Assembly (NCBI GenBank): GCA_001724995.1
Contig: MEFD01000012.1
Span: forward strand, 62,001-126,000
Direction of reading: 5' to 3'
Origin: Rubrivivax sp. SCN 71-131
Lineage (GTDB): Bacteria; Pseudomonadota; Gammaproteobacteria; Burkholderiales; Burkholderiaceae_C
Length of the DNA stretch: 64,000 nucleotides
In this document: piece by piece, positions 24,682 through 34,025 of the stretch
How positions within the stretch are numbered: the first letter of the stretch is position 1
Layout: every line of letters starts with the position of its first letter
The notes under the pieces: model-generated
Database searches by the model: none
Told to the model about the DNA's origin: nothing
Seen by the model: only the letters and a program-made list of their open reading frames with translations
Translations under genes and position numbers: made by a program

Positions 24682-25920
24682 CTACGCCGCGCGCGGCGCG
24701 CCCAGCCGCGGCCCCAGCGTGCGCCAGAGCAGGAAACCGGCGATCGAGAGGTTGAGCAGGTTCCAGGCGATGCCGTTCAGAAAGGCGGCGTCGTAGCTGC
24801 CGGTGAGGTCGAAGACCTTGCCCGACATCCAGCCCCCGAGCGCCATGCCGAAGAGCGTGAACATCATCACCGTGCCCACGCGTGCCGCGGCCTCGGCGGG
24901 AGGGAAATGCTCGCGCACGATGATCGCGTAGCTCGGCACGATGCCGCCCTGGAAGAGCCCGAAGAGGCCGGAGATCACGTACAGCGACACCAGCCCGTCG
25001 AAGGGCAGGAAGAGCAGCAGCGCCACCCCCTGCAGCAAGCTGCCCAGCAGCAGCGTGCGCAGGCCGCCGATGCGGTCGCAGATGGCGCCCGAGACGAGCC
25101 GGCTGACGATGCCCAGGCCCAGCATCAGGCTGAGCATCTCCGCCCCGCGCGCCGGGCCGAAGCCCAGGTCGCTGCAGTAGGCGACGATGTGCACCTGCGG
25201 CATGGCCATCGCCACGCAGCAGGCGGTGCCGGCGATGCACAGCAGCACCTGCGCCTGCGTCAGGCCCAGGCCGAAGGGCCGGGTCGAGGGCTCCGGGGTA
25301 TTCGCCCGCACCCGCGGTGGCGCCAGCGGCGTGGCCGGCGCGCGTTCGCGCAGGGCCAGCGCCAGCAGCGGCAGCGTCAGCGCGCAGAACACGCCCATGC
25401 CGATGTAGGTGCTGCGCCAGCCCTGGGTCTCGATGAAGTGCTGCACGATCGGCGGCCAGATCGTGCCGGCGACGTAGTTGCCGCTGGCGCACACCGCCAC
25501 CGCGATGCCGCGCCGGCGCACGAACCACATCGAGGTGTCGGCCAGCAGCGGCGCGAAGCTCGCCGAGGAGCCGAAGAAGCCCAGCAGCAGCCCGTGCCAG
25601 AGGCTGAAGGCCTCGATGCTGCCCGACGCGCCCGCGGCAATGAAGCCGCTGGCCAGTCCCGCCGCACCGACGAGCAGCGGCCGCATCACGCCGTGGCGAT
25701 CGGCCAGGCGCCCCATCCAGATGCCGCCCAGGCCGAAACCCACCATCATCGCCGTGTAGGGCATCGAGGCGTCGGCGCGCGCGACGCCGAACTGCGCCTG
25801 CACCGCCGGCAGCACCACCGGGATCACGTACATCGCCGCCGAGCCGATCGTCATCACGACGAGCGCGATCAGCAGCCGTATCCAGGCGTAGCGCGAATCG
25901 GGGGCGTGGATGCTGCTCAC
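24682..25920 (-). CDS. major facilitator superfamily transporter
   Basis: A 412-residue, twelve-helix secondary transporter. The MFS loop motif is GGIWMGRLADRHGVMRPLLV, and the second-half equivalent is SRLVSGAICDRIGGLRTLLL. The type resembles oxalate/formate- or monocarboxylate-like MFS members (NYVAGTIWPPIVQHFIETQGWR), but the substrate is unknown. The start MSSIHAPDSRYAWIRLLI suits the family. It follows the EamA gene with a 10-base gap, so the two transporters are probably one transcript, converging on the ProQ-Ldh2 gene. Confidence 0.88.
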   Translation of the reverse strand: MSSIHAPDSRYAWIRLLIALVVMTIGSAAMYVIPVVLPAVQAQFGVARADASMPYTAMMVGFGLGGIWMGRLADRHGVMRPLLVGAAGLASGFIAAGASGSIEAFSLWHGLLLGFFGSSASFAPLLADTSMWFVRRRGIAVAVCASGNYVAGTIWPPIVQHFIETQGWRSTYIGMGVFCALTLPLLALALRERAPATPLAPPRVRANTPEPSTRPFGLGLTQAQVLLCIAGTACCVAMAMPQVHIVAYCSDLGFGPARGAEMLSLMLGLGIVSRLVSGAICDRIGGLRTLLLGSLLQGVALLLFLPFDGLVSLYVISGLFGLFQGGIVPSYAIIVREHFPPAEAAARVGTVMMFTLFGMALGGWMSGKVFDLTGSYDAAFLNGIAWNLLNLSIAGFLLWRTLGPRLGAPRAA

Positions 25921-25930
25921 CGGCAGCTCC

Positions 25931-26914
25931 TCAGGAAGTGCCGGCCAGCGTGCGCGACTCGCGCCGCACCAGCCACAGCGTCGCCAGGCTGATGACGACG
26001 CCGCCGGCCAGCGTGCCGGCGCTGGGCACGTCGCCCGAGATCGCCAGCCCCAGCAGCGCCGCCCAGACGAGATCGAGGAACTTCGCCGACTGCGTGGCGG
26101 AGATGTCGGCGTGGCGGTAGGAGCGCGTGAGGCAGTAGTGCCCGAGGCTGCCCAGCAGACCGCACAGCGCGAACCCGGCCCACTGCCCCAGGTCCGGCCA
26201 CTGCCACACCGGCAGCGCCAGCGGCAGACTGAAGAGCGTCACCGTCAGCGCCTGCCAGAAGACGATGACCGCCGTCGTCTCGGTGCGCGTGAGCGCCTTG
26301 GTGAGCAGGAAGGAGACCGCGAACACCGGTGCCGAGGCGAGCATCACCAGGTGCCAGCCGCCGCCCTGCGCGCCGCTGCCGGCGAGCTTGGGCGCGAGCA
26401 TCACCACCATGCCCGCGAAGCCGATGGCGGTGGCCAGCCAGCGCTCCCAGCGCATCGGCTCGGCCAGGAAGAGCCAGGCGCCGATCATGATGAAGAGCGG
26501 CCCGGTGAAGCCGATCGCCGTCATGTCGGCCAGCGGGATGCGCGGCAGCGCGAGAAACCACAGCACGAGGCCGAGTGCGTGCACCGCGCCGCGCAGGAAC
26601 TGCCCGCCCACGCGCTGCGGGCGGAAGGCCGCAAGCCCTGCGTGCCAGACCAGCGGCAGCATCACCGCGAAGCCGAAGAAGTAGCGCAGGAACTGCGCCT
26701 GCATCGGGTGCAGTTGTTGCGACAAGGCGCGCACGAGTGCATTCAGCAGGCTGAAGATGATGCCCGCGCCAACGCTCCAGAGCAGGGCGCGCGCCGTCGG
26801 TCCCAGACGCTGCAGGCGGCGCTGCAGGCGGCGGTGCAGCGGCTGCAGCCGTCCCGGCACGAGCGTCTTGCGCTGCGCCCGCATCGTGGCTGACGGGGCA
26901 GGTTCGGCGGCCAT
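25931..26914 (-). CDS. EamA/DMT-superfamily transporter
   Basis: A 327-residue protein with a basic N-terminal tail (about 55 residues) then ten predicted helices in two EamA repeats. Characteristic pieces are VGAGIIFSLLNALVRALSQ, HPMQAQFLRYFFGFAVMLPL, AIGFTGPLFIMIGAWLFLAE and SYRHADISATQSAKFLDLVW. It resembles S-adenosylmethionine-uptake-type (SAM) or RhaT-like carriers of alphaproteobacteria and betaproteobacteria; the substrate is unproven. The ATG chosen (MAAEPAPSATMRAQRK) starts after the cueR stop region; a later Met is possible. It is upstream partner of the MFS gene. Confidence 0.85.
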   Translation of the reverse strand: MAAEPAPSATMRAQRKTLVPGRLQPLHRRLQRRLQRLGPTARALLWSVGAGIIFSLLNALVRALSQQLHPMQAQFLRYFFGFAVMLPLVWHAGLAAFRPQRVGGQFLRGAVHALGLVLWFLALPRIPLADMTAIGFTGPLFIMIGAWLFLAEPMRWERWLATAIGFAGMVVMLAPKLAGSGAQGGGWHLVMLASAPVFAVSFLLTKALTRTETTAVIVFWQALTVTLFSLPLALPVWQWPDLGQWAGFALCGLLGSLGHYCLTRSYRHADISATQSAKFLDLVWAALLGLAISGDVPSAGTLAGGVVISLATLWLVRRESRTLAGTS

Positions 26915-26960
26915 GGAGCCGGCGATCGTAGCGCGCGGCAGGCCGAGGCGGCGCCGAGGC

Positions 26961-27401
26961 TCATCGCGGGACATTCCCGTGTGCGGTCGTGGCCGCCGTC
27001 GCGGGCGCTGCCGCCGCATCGGCAAGCCCGTCGAGGATCGGGCATTGCGGCCGCGCGTCGCCGTGGCAGCAGTGCACCAGGTTCTCGAGCGTGCGGCGCA
27101 TGCCGCTCATCTCGGCGATGCGGCGGTCGAGGTCGGCGATGTGCGCCTTTGCGATGCGCTTGACGTCGGCGCTGGCACGCTCGCGGTTCTGCCACAGCCT
27201 GAGCAGGTCGGCGATCTCGGCCATGGAGAAGCCGAGCTCGCGCGCGCGGCGGATGAAGCGCAGCGTATGCACCTCGGCCTGCCCGTACTGGCGGTAGCCC
27301 GATGCGGAGCGCACGACGCGCGGCAGCAGGCCCAGCGCCTCGTAGTGCCGCACCATCTTCGCCGACACGCCCGAGAGCCGGGCCGCTTCACCGATGTTCA
27401 T
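26961..27401 (-). CDS. cueR: copper-responsive MerR-family activator
   Basis: A 146-residue regulator: winged helix [20 protein letters not shown], dimerisation helix, and the C-terminal Cu(I) loop with paired cysteines, [10 protein letters not shown]. The CueR-type spacing between the two ligand cysteines is preserved, which separates it from Zn or Hg regulators. It probably activates copA and copZ by untwisting 19-bp-spaced promoters upstream of each. The start ATG overlaps the copA stop as ATGA, so it is co-transcribed behind copA, autoregulated in effect. Confidence 0.92.
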   Translation of the reverse strand: MNIGEAARLSGVSAKMVRHYEALGLLPRVVRSASGYRQYGQAEVHTLRFIRRARELGFSMAEIADLLRLWQNRERASADVKRIAKAHIADLDRRIAEMSGMRRTLENLVHCCHGDARPQCPILDGLADAAAAPATAATTAHGNVPR

Positions 27402-29701
27402 GCGGTCTTCTCGTGGCTGCGCGCGCCGGCGAGCGGTTCGCGACGAGCCGGCGGCGGAAGCGGCAGCGGCTTGCGCCCCTGGCGCTGCAGCAGCAGTGCG
27501 TTGGTGACGACGCTGACGCTGCTGAAGGCCATCGCTGCACCGGCGATCACCGGGCTCAGCAGCCCGAGCGCCGCCAGCGGAATGCCGACGACGTTGTAGC
27601 CGAAGGCCCAGAACAGGTTCTGGCGGATCTTTCGCGTCGTGCGGCGCGAGAGCTCGATCGCCTCGGCCACCAGCCTCGGGTCGCCGCGCATCAGCGTGAC
27701 GCCCGCGGCGTGCATGGCGACGTCGGTGCCGGTGGCCATGGCGATGCCGACGTCGGCGGCCGCCAGCGCGGGCGCGTCGTTGATGCCGTCGCCGACCATC
27801 GCCACCACCGCGCCCTGCCCGCGCAGCGCGGCCACCACCGCTGCCTTGTCGGCCGGCAGCACTTCGGCGCGCACGTCGTCGATGCCCAGCGCCGCGGCCA
27901 CCGCCTGCGCGCTGCCCCGGTTGTCGCCGCTGACGAGCACGGTGCGCACGCCGAGTTCGTGCAGGCGCTGCACCGCGGGGGCGGCACCGGCTTTCAGCGT
28001 GTCGCCAAAGGCGAGCAGGCCCAGCAGCCGCGGCGACGACCCCGCGCCGTCCAGGGCGACCAGCCAGGACACCGTGCGCCCCTGCTGCTGCAGCGCCTCG
28101 GCGCGCGCGTCGAGCGCGCCGCGTTCGACGCGCAGCTCGTCCATCCAGCGCGTGCTGCCCAGCGCCAGGGGCAGGCCGTCGACGTCGCCCTCGATGCCGC
28201 GGCCGGGCACGGCGCGCACGCTGCCGGCCGCCGGCACGGCGAGCTGCCTTTCCTGCGCCGCCTGCATCACCGCACGGCCGAGCGGGTGCTCGCTGCCGGC
28301 CTGCAGCGCCGCCGCCCGGCGCAGCAGCGCGGCCTCGTCGCCATCGGTGGCGATGGCGTGCACGACGCGCGGCCGGCCTTCGGTGAGCGTGCCCGTCTTG
28401 TCGAAGGCGACGACGCCGATGCGGTGCGCGAGCTCCAGCGCCTGCGCGTCCTGGATCAGGATGCCGCGGCGCGCCGCCACCCCGGTGCCGGCCATGATCG
28501 CCGCCGGCGTGGCCAGGCCCAGCGCGCAGGGGCAGGCGATGACCAGCACCGCCACCGCGTTCAGCAGCCCTTGCTGCCACTGCCCCGCCAGGAGCCCCCA
28601 GGCGAGCCCGGTGAGCAGCGCGACGACGATCACCGCCGGCACGAAGACCGCGCTGACCTGGTCGACCAGGCGCTGGATCGGTGCCTTGCCCGCCTGCGCC
28701 GACTCGACCAGCCGCACGATGCGCGCCAGCGTGCTCTCGGCCCCCACCGCGCGCGTGCGCAGCAGCAGCGCGCCCTCGCCGTTGACGGCGCCGCCGGTGA
28801 CGGCGTCGCCCGCCTGGCGCGGCACCGGCAGGCTCTCGCCGGTGATGAGCGACTCGTCGACCTCGCTCGCGCCCTCGACGACTTCGCCGTCCACCGGCAG
28901 CCGCTCGCCCGGGCGCACGACGACGAGGTCGCCCACGCGCACCAGGGCCAGCGGCAGGTCGATGTCGACGCCGTCGCGGCGCACGCGCGCGGTGTCGGGG
29001 CGCAGCGCCTGCAGCGCACGGATGGCGGCGGTCGTGCGGTGCTTGGCGCGCGCCTCCAGCCACTTGCCGAGCATGACGAGCGTGATGACCACCGCCGAGG
29101 CCTCGAAATAGAGGTGCGGCATCGCCTCGGCGCCGGGGCGCAGCCACTCGTAGAGGCTCAGACCGTAGGCCGCACTCGTACCCAGGGCCACCAGCAGGTC
29201 CATGTTGCCGCTGCCCGCACGCAGCGCCTTCCAGCCGGCCTTGTAGAAGCGCCAGCCGAAGCCGAACTGCACCGGCGTGGCGAGCGCGAACTGCGCCCAG
29301 GCCGGCAGCATCCAGTGCTCGCCCCAGAGCATGGCCACCATCGGCAGCGCCAGCGGCAGCGACAGCGCCGCCGCCATCCACAGCGGCCAGGTCGGCTCGG
29401 CATGCTGCACCGGCCGCACCGCGGCCTCGTCGTCGAACTCCACCCGCGCCTCGTAGCCGGCCCTGACCACGGCGGCCAGCAGCGGCGCCACGCCCTCGGC
29501 CTGGTCGCGCGTGCTGACGCTGGCCGTCTCCGTCGCCAGGTTGACCGTGGCCGCGGTGACGCCCGGCACCTTGGCGAGCGCCTTCTCCACCCGCGTGGCG
29601 CAGGAGGCGCAAGTCATGCCCTGGATGGCCAGACGCCAGGTTTGCGGCATCGACGCCGCGGCCGTGGCCGCAGTCACGCCGGGTTCGGTGATCGTGTTCA
29701 T
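27398..29701 (-). CDS. copA: Cu(I)-exporting P1B-type ATPase
   Basis: Pumps Cu(I) from cytoplasm to periplasm using ATP. The 767-residue protein has one N-terminal heavy-metal domain ([20 protein letters not shown]), eight membrane segments, the TGE loop ([15 protein letters not shown]), the ion-binding CPC ([15 protein letters not shown]), the phosphorylated Asp ([12 protein letters not shown]), the HP motif ([10 protein letters not shown]) and the hinge [19 protein letters not shown] and MxxSS in the last helices ([18 protein letters not shown]) fit Cu(I). The start MNTITEPGV lies only 7 nt from the predicted -10, so its message may be nearly leaderless. It is followed by cueR (overlap). 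Confidence 0.95.
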   Translation of the reverse strand: MNTITEPGVTAATAAASMPQTWRLAIQGMTCASCATRVEKALAKVPGVTAATVNLATETASVSTRDQAEGVAPLLAAVVRAGYEARVEFDDEAAVRPVQHAEPTWPLWMAAALSLPLALPMVAMLWGEHWMLPAWAQFALATPVQFGFGWRFYKAGWKALRAGSGNMDLLVALGTSAAYGLSLYEWLRPGAEAMPHLYFEASAVVITLVMLGKWLEARAKHRTTAAIRALQALRPDTARVRRDGVDIDLPLALVRVGDLVVVRPGERLPVDGEVVEGASEVDESLITGESLPVPRQAGDAVTGGAVNGEGALLLRTRAVGAESTLARIVRLVESAQAGKAPIQRLVDQVSAVFVPAVIVVALLTGLAWGLLAGQWQQGLLNAVAVLVIACPCALGLATPAAIMAGTGVAARRGILIQDAQALELAHRIGVVAFDKTGTLTEGRPRVVHAIATDGDEAALLRRAAALQAGSEHPLGRAVMQAAQERQLAVPAAGSVRAVPGRGIEGDVDGLPLALGSTRWMDELRVERGALDARAEALQQQGRTVSWLVALDGAGSSPRLLGLLAFGDTLKAGAAPAVQRLHELGVRTVLVSGDNRGSAQAVAAALGIDDVRAEVLPADKAAVVAALRGQGAVVAMVGDGINDAPALAAADVGIAMATGTDVAMHAAGVTLMRGDPRLVAEAIELSRRTTRKIRQNLFWAFGYNVVGIPLAALGLLSPVIAGAAMAFSSVSVVTNALLLQRQGRKPLPLPPPARREPLAGARSHEKTA

Positions 29702-29707
29702 GGCGCG

Positions 29708-29738
29708 AGCATCATCCCTCACACGGTGGCAAGGTCAA
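29708..29738 (-). promoter_or_regulatory. CueR-type promoter of copA
   Basis: The minus strand reads TTGACC (29738-29733), a 19-bp spacer containing TTGCCACCGTGTGAGGGA, and GATGCT (29713-29708). The 19-bp spacing and the ACCTTGCC half-site are typical of MerR/CueR promoters. The same ACCTTGCC motif recurs in the opposite orientation 30 bp away for copZ. Confidence 0.6.
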
Positions 29739-29766
29739 GCCCTTTCTCTTTCCCGTTCGTGCGCGC

Positions 29767-29797
29767 TTGACCTTGCCATCGTGGCAGACCCGATCAT
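29767..29797 (+). promoter_or_regulatory. CueR-type promoter of copZ
   Basis: TTGACC (29767-29772), a 19-bp spacer and GATCAT (29792-29797). The interior dyad ACCTTGCC-ATCGT-GGCAGACC is imperfect but CueR-like. A roughly 20-nt leader then carries GGAG before the copZ ATG. Confidence 0.6.
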
Positions 29798-29823
29798 CAC
29801 TCCGTCCCACCCTGGAGATCGCC

Positions 29824-30021
29824 ATGCTCGAATACGACATCGCCAAGCTGTCCTGCGGCCATTGCGTGCGCGCCGTCACCGAGGCCGTGCAGGAGGTCGA
29901 CCCCGCCGCGCGCGTGGAGGTCGACCTCGGCCGCAAGCACGTGAGCATCCAGACGCAGGCCGAGGCCGCGCGCATCGTCGCGGCGCTGGCCGAGGCGGGC
30001 TACCCGCCGGCCGACGGCTGA
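29824..30021 (+). CDS. copZ: copper chaperone, heavy-metal-associated domain
   Basis: A 65-residue single HMA domain. The Cu(I) site is KLSCGHCVRAV (CxxC), at the expected place after the first strand. The ferredoxin-like pattern continues with VEVDLGRKHVSIQ and a final EAGYPP. It carries cytosolic Cu(I) to CopA, by family role. It is divergent from copA, under its own CueR-type promoter, with CTGGAG 6 nt ahead of the ATG. The CxxC glycine-histidine filling (GH) is less common than the M-x-C-x-x-C form. Confidence 0.9.
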   Translation: MLEYDIAKLSCGHCVRAVTEAVQEVDPAARVEVDLGRKHVSIQTQAEAARIVAALAEAGYPPADG

Positions 30022-30144
30022 GCCGGGGTCGCCCCCAGTTCCCCCCTCGCGGGCGGTGGCCGCGCGGCAACCCTGGGAACCCTGTCAGGTGCGGGCGCGC
30101 GGCAGATGCGCCACGATGACGGCCATGCGTAGGATGGAGAGCGC

Positions 30145-31028
30145 ATGAAGGTCGTCATCGCCCGCATGAAGCACGAAACGAACACGTTTTCGCCCGTACC
30201 GCCGCCGCTGGCCCGTTTTGCCGGCGCGGGCACCGTGCCGCCTGAAGGGGCCCAGGCCTACCTGGCGTACAAGGGCACGGGCACGGCGATCGGCGCCTTC
30301 ATCGAACTGGCCGAGGAGGCCGGCGCCGAGATCGTGCTGCCCGTGGCCGCCAGCGCCTGGGCAAGCGGCCCGCTCGAGGGCGCCACCTTCGAGGCCATCG
30401 CACAGCGCATCGTCGCCGCCGTCGCCGACGGCTGCGACGCCGTGCTGCTGGACCACAGCGACAACTGCGCCTGCGGCGGCACGATGGACACGATGACGGT
30501 GCTCGGCGCCATCCTCGACGCCGGGCTGCAGGACGTGGCCGCATTCGCCATCTGCGACCCGGGCGCCGTGCAGCAGATGATGCATGCCGGCATCGGCGCC
30601 GAGATCCAGCTCGCCCTCGGCGGCAAGCGCGACATGCCGGCACGCGATCGGCCGGGCCAGCCGCGCAGCGTCAAGGGTCGCGTGCGACTGCTCTGCGACG
30701 ACGCCGCTACCGCAACCGCGGCCCGATGGCGCGCGGCGAGCTGCACCACATGGGCCCGACGGCCGTGCTGGACACCGGCAAGGTCGAGATCGTCGTCGTC
30801 AGCCGCCAGGTCGAGCCGCACGATCTCGCCGCCTTCCAGGCGGTGGGCATCGACCCGCAGCGCAAGCGCTTCCTGATGCTCAAGAGCCGCGTGCACTGGC
30901 GCGCCGCGCTGCGCGGCCTGGCCGGCCCGGTGTTCGAGTGCGCCGGGACGGGCGTCTGCACCTCGGACTACGCGGCGCTGCGCTTTCAGCGGCTGCGCCG
31001 GCCGATGTATCCGCTCGGCCCGCTGTAA
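30145..31028 (+). pseudogene. MlrC-type M81 metallopeptidase, internal deletion plus frameshift
   Basis: The N-terminus (MKVVIARMKHETNTFSPVP, GTGTAIGAFIELAEEAGAEI, VAASAWASGPLEGATFEAIA) and the C-terminus (HSDNCACGGTMDTMTVLGAI, GGKRDMPARDRPGQP, MARGELHHMGPTAVLDTGKV) belong to the roughly 490-residue M81 family. The middle is missing: CDAVLLD is joined straight to HSDNCACGG at 30442-30453, losing about 200 residues and family metal ligands there. A further frameshift near 30695-30705 moves the reading frame, so the tail continues from about 30702 in another frame. The gene cannot make a normal enzyme. The intact neighbour on the other strand is an MBL hydrolase, 3 bases away. Confidence 0.8.
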
Positions 31029-31031
31029 CCC

Positions 31032-31937
31032 TCAGCTTCGCATCCAGCGCCCGTCCTCGATCTCGCGCACGCGCCCGACCGCGCGCAGCTCGGCCAGGTG
31101 CAGCGCGATCGTGCGCCGCTCGGCCGAGGCGACCCACAGCTCCTCGTAGGCCGGCGGATAGAGCAACCGCTGGCGCGCCAGGTCGGCCAGCGTACGCGCG
31201 CCGCCTTGCAGCATCTGCAGCAGGCGCTCGCTGCGCTCGTCCAGGCAGGCGGCGTAGGCCTGCAGCAGGGCGAGGAACTTGGCGCGCTCGGTCACCACGC
31301 CCTTGTGGTGCGAAGTCACCCACACGCGTGCCGGCAGCTCGGCCAGGCGCGCCAGCGAGCGGCGAAAGGCGCCGAGGTCGGAGCTGGCGTCGCCGTAGTA
31401 GGGCCCGAAGCCCGAGAGATCGATGTCGCCGATGAAGGCCACGCCCGCGGGCTCGACGACGAGCGCGCTGTGCCCGGCCGTGTGCCCGGGCAGGTGCAGC
31501 GCGCGCACGCGCACTCCGCCGCCCAGGTCCCAGACATGGCCGTCGGCGTAGGCGATCGCGTCGGGCCGCGGCCGGTAGTGGAACTGCTTCTCGATCTTCG
31601 CGCGCAGCGAGGTCAGCACCGCCGCCTCGTAGCCGTAGTGGCGCGCCATGCCCTGCCAGCTGAGCGCGGCCGCGACATCGGCCTCGTGCACGAACAGCGA
31701 CGCCTGCGGCATGCGGTGCAGGCCGGCCATGTGGTCCTCGTGCACGTGGCCAAGGATCACGAGGTCGGCCGCGGCCAGCACCTGCGGCAGGCGGTTGGCG
31801 ACCATCGGCGTGTCGAAGACGGCGACGGTCTCGGCGCCACGCACGACGACCTGATTGCCGTCCGGGTACTTGCCGCCCCTGTCGCCAAAATGCACGGTCA
31901 CCGGGCCGAAGGTGATGCTCGGAATCGCCTCTTTCAT
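31032..31937 (-). CDS. metallo-beta-lactamase-fold hydrolase
   Basis: A 301-residue protein with the MBL zinc signature HVHEDHMAG, later ligands in HLPGHTAGHS, FIGDIDLSG and VTSHHKGVV. A C-terminal winged-helix-like region (LLQMLQGGARTLADLARQRL, YPPAYEELWVASAERRTIAL) is typical of a hydroxyacylglutathione-hydrolase-like/RNase-Z-like bacterial subgroup whose substrate is unknown. The ATG at MKEAIPSITFGPVTVHFGD is the family start; open frame extends upstream into low-quality sequence. It is convergent with the MlrC pseudogene and divergent from the HAD gene. Confidence 0.85.
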   Translation of the reverse strand: MKEAIPSITFGPVTVHFGDRGGKYPDGNQVVVRGAETVAVFDTPMVANRLPQVLAAADLVILGHVHEDHMAGLHRMPQASLFVHEADVAAALSWQGMARHYGYEAAVLTSLRAKIEKQFHYRPRPDAIAYADGHVWDLGGGVRVRALHLPGHTAGHSALVVEPAGVAFIGDIDLSGFGPYYGDASSDLGAFRRSLARLAELPARVWVTSHHKGVVTERAKFLALLQAYAACLDERSERLLQMLQGGARTLADLARQRLLYPPAYEELWVASAERRTIALHLAELRAVGRVREIEDGRWMRS

Positions 31938-32078
31938 CGCGCGACGATACCCCCGCTGCTGCGCGCGACGTGAAATCGTCCACGCGCGGCGGCCACCGTC
32001 CAGGCGTCGGCGGCGCACCCATGCTGCGCGCACGCAAGGCCGGGGTGCCGCGGGCCGATAGACTTAACCGGGATACCC

Positions 32079-32786
32079 ATGCGACTCGTCCTCTTCGACC
32101 TCGACGCGGCGCTCGCGCGCGCGACCTGCGACATGCTCTGGGCCCGCTTCCTGCATGCACGCAACGAGATCGAAAGCGCGCGGCTGGAGCGCTGCGCCCT
32201 GGTGGCGCGCCAGTACGACGCCGGCACGGTGGTGCCCGAGGACTACGCCCTGGCGCAGGCGGCACTGCTCGCCGGGCGCCGCCTCGGGGATCTGGCGCCG
32301 CTGGTCGGGCGCTTCATCGACGAGGTCCTGCGCGCGCAGTTGGCGCCGGCGGTGCGCGATCTGCTGCGCCAGCACCACGCCCAGGGCGAGACGCTGCTGC
32401 TGACCAGCGTCAGCTGCGAGGTGCTGCTCGCGCCGATCGCCCGCGCACTCGCCATCGAGTCCGTGCTCGGCACCGAGCTCGTCTGCTTTTCCGGCCGCTG
32501 CACCGGCGTGCTGCACGGCCACCCCAACATGCGCGCCTACAAGCTCGAGCGGGTGCGGCAGTGGCTGCAGGCGAACGGGCAGGACGAGGCGACGCTGCGC
32601 CGCGCGACCTTCTACAGCGACTCGGTCAACGATCTCGCGCTCCTGAGCGCGGTCGGGCGGCCGTTGGTCGTCGATCCCGACCCGCGGCTGGCCGCGACCG
32701 CGATCCGCAAGGGCTGGAAACTGCTGCAACTGAACCCGCAACACGCGCGACTGCGCGGCCGGCCGCCGCACCCGTTGCCGGCCTGA
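32079..32786 (+). CDS. HAD-IB (SerB/GPP-like) phosphatase with altered motif I
   Basis: A 235-residue HAD hydrolase of the IB group: helical cap insert after motif I, LLTSVSCEVLL (motif II, Ser), KLERVRQWL (motif III, Lys) and FYSDSVNDLALLSAVG (motif IV). Such proteins dephosphorylate phosphoserine-like or histidinol-phosphate-type substrates. Motif I reads LFDLDAALAR where DxDGT is normal; both Asp residues remain, but the Gly-Thr pair is Ala-Ala. Activity is therefore uncertain. The ATG is 16 nt after an AACCGGGAT region without a clear ribosome site. Confidence 0.8.
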   Translation: MRLVLFDLDAALARATCDMLWARFLHARNEIESARLERCALVARQYDAGTVVPEDYALAQAALLAGRRLGDLAPLVGRFIDEVLRAQLAPAVRDLLRQHHAQGETLLLTSVSCEVLLAPIARALAIESVLGTELVCFSGRCTGVLHGHPNMRAYKLERVRQWLQANGQDEATLRRATFYSDSVNDLALLSAVGRPLVVDPDPRLAATAIRKGWKLLQLNPQHARLRGRPPHPLPA

Positions 32787-33004
32787 GCCGCGACGCCGCC
32801 CGATCGCCGAGCCGCCGGCGCGCCCCCATCGCGCGGACAGCGCCGGGATCGCCGCCCTGATCGACGCCACGCGGCCGCCGCGCGCAGGCACGATCGCGGG
32901 GCCGCCTGCTGCGCCCGACGCACGGGGCGGCGTGCTGCCATGTCCAAGGTTTCCATTGCGCTCCGGTCCAGGCTGCAGGGCGGCCGTGGCCTGCGCCTGC
33001 GCGC

Positions 33005-33943
33005 ATGACGGCCACGCCAGCATCGCCGCTGGCCCTGGTGTGCCACGACGCCGGGCCCCTGGCGTTGTTGCTGCCCTGGCTGGATCTCACCCGCGTGCGC
33101 GTGCGTGCCTGCCTGCGTGGCCCGGCGCTGCAGCATTGGCGCGAACGCATGGGCGACAAGCTGCTCGTGCAGGACCTCGAGGCCGCGCTCGATGGCGCCG
33201 TCATGCTGCTCAGCGGCGCCGGCATCGGGCCCGATGCGCGCGACCTCGAACATCGCGCACGCCTGGCCGCTGCTGCCCTGGGCCTGCATTCGGTGGCGGT
33301 GCTCGACCACTGGATCGACTATGCCGCGCGCTTCACGCGCCAGGGGGCGAGCCGCCTGCCCGACGAACTGTGGGTCGCCGACGCCGAAGCCTACGCGCTG
33401 GCGCGGGCGACCTTCCCCGGGCTGCCGGTGCGGCTGCGACCCAACCTGCACCTGCAGGCGCAGGTGCAACGCCTGGCGCCGGCGCCCGATGCGCAGCGTC
33501 ATCCGGCCGTGCTGTTGCTGCCCGAGCCCATCGGCATGGCCTGGGGCGGCCGCCTCCCCGGCGAGGAACAGGCGCTGAACTACCTCATCGCGCACGCCCA
33601 CCGCCTCGGCCTGCAGGCGCCGCTGCAACTGCGCCTGCGCCCGCACGACCACGATCCTCCCGGCCGCTGGAACGCGTGGCTGAATGCGCACCGCGGCGAA
33701 CACGAACTCGCCATCGACGTCGCGCCGACGCTGGCCGAGGCCATCGACGCAGTCGCCTGGGTCGCCGGGCTCGAGTCACCGGCGCTCGTGCTGGCGCATG
33801 CCGCCGGACGCCGCGCCGTATGCCTGCAGCCGCCCTGGGCGCCGCGCTCGCGCCTGCCGCAGCGCGGCCTGCTGCATCTGCGCGACCTGGCCGACCGGAC
33901 CGACCGCGCGCGGCTGCGCGACGCCGGCACCGCGGCGCCATGA
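33005..33943 (+). CDS. protein of unknown function, glycosyltransferase-like
   Basis: A 312-residue soluble protein without membrane segment or signal. The motifs MLLSGAGIGPDARDLEHRAR, VAVLDHWIDYAARFTRQGA, LPDELWVADAEAYALARATF and FPGLPVRLRPNLHL resemble the N-terminal domain pattern (LDHW, PDE-W-V-D, FP) of some polysaccharide/GT-B glycosyltransferase-like proteins. The C-terminal PLQLRLRPHDHDPPGRW and TLAEAIDAVAWVAGLESPAL fit the second Rossmann half. That is memory-level resemblance and no donor or acceptor can be named. A GT-B gene near HAD and cytochrome genes gives no pathway clue. Confidence 0.6.
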   Translation: MTATPASPLALVCHDAGPLALLLPWLDLTRVRVRACLRGPALQHWRERMGDKLLVQDLEAALDGAVMLLSGAGIGPDARDLEHRARLAAAALGLHSVAVLDHWIDYAARFTRQGASRLPDELWVADAEAYALARATFPGLPVRLRPNLHLQAQVQRLAPAPDAQRHPAVLLLPEPIGMAWGGRLPGEEQALNYLIAHAHRLGLQAPLQLRLRPHDHDPPGRWNAWLNAHRGEHELAIDVAPTLAEAIDAVAWVAGLESPALVLAHAAGRRAVCLQPPWAPRSRLPQRGLLHLRDLADRTDRARLRDAGTAAP

Positions 33944-34025
33944 CCGCGGTTCGGTTCGAATCGACTGAAGCGCCGACTCAAGCGCCGTGAACGACGGCGG
34001 GGGGCGTCACCCGCACACTGGAGCG

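Noticed and set aside
27402..29612. CueR as the C-terminus of one huge minus-strand protein
   Set aside because: The open frame upstream is a shadow of copA; CueR's own ATG and family start are clear.
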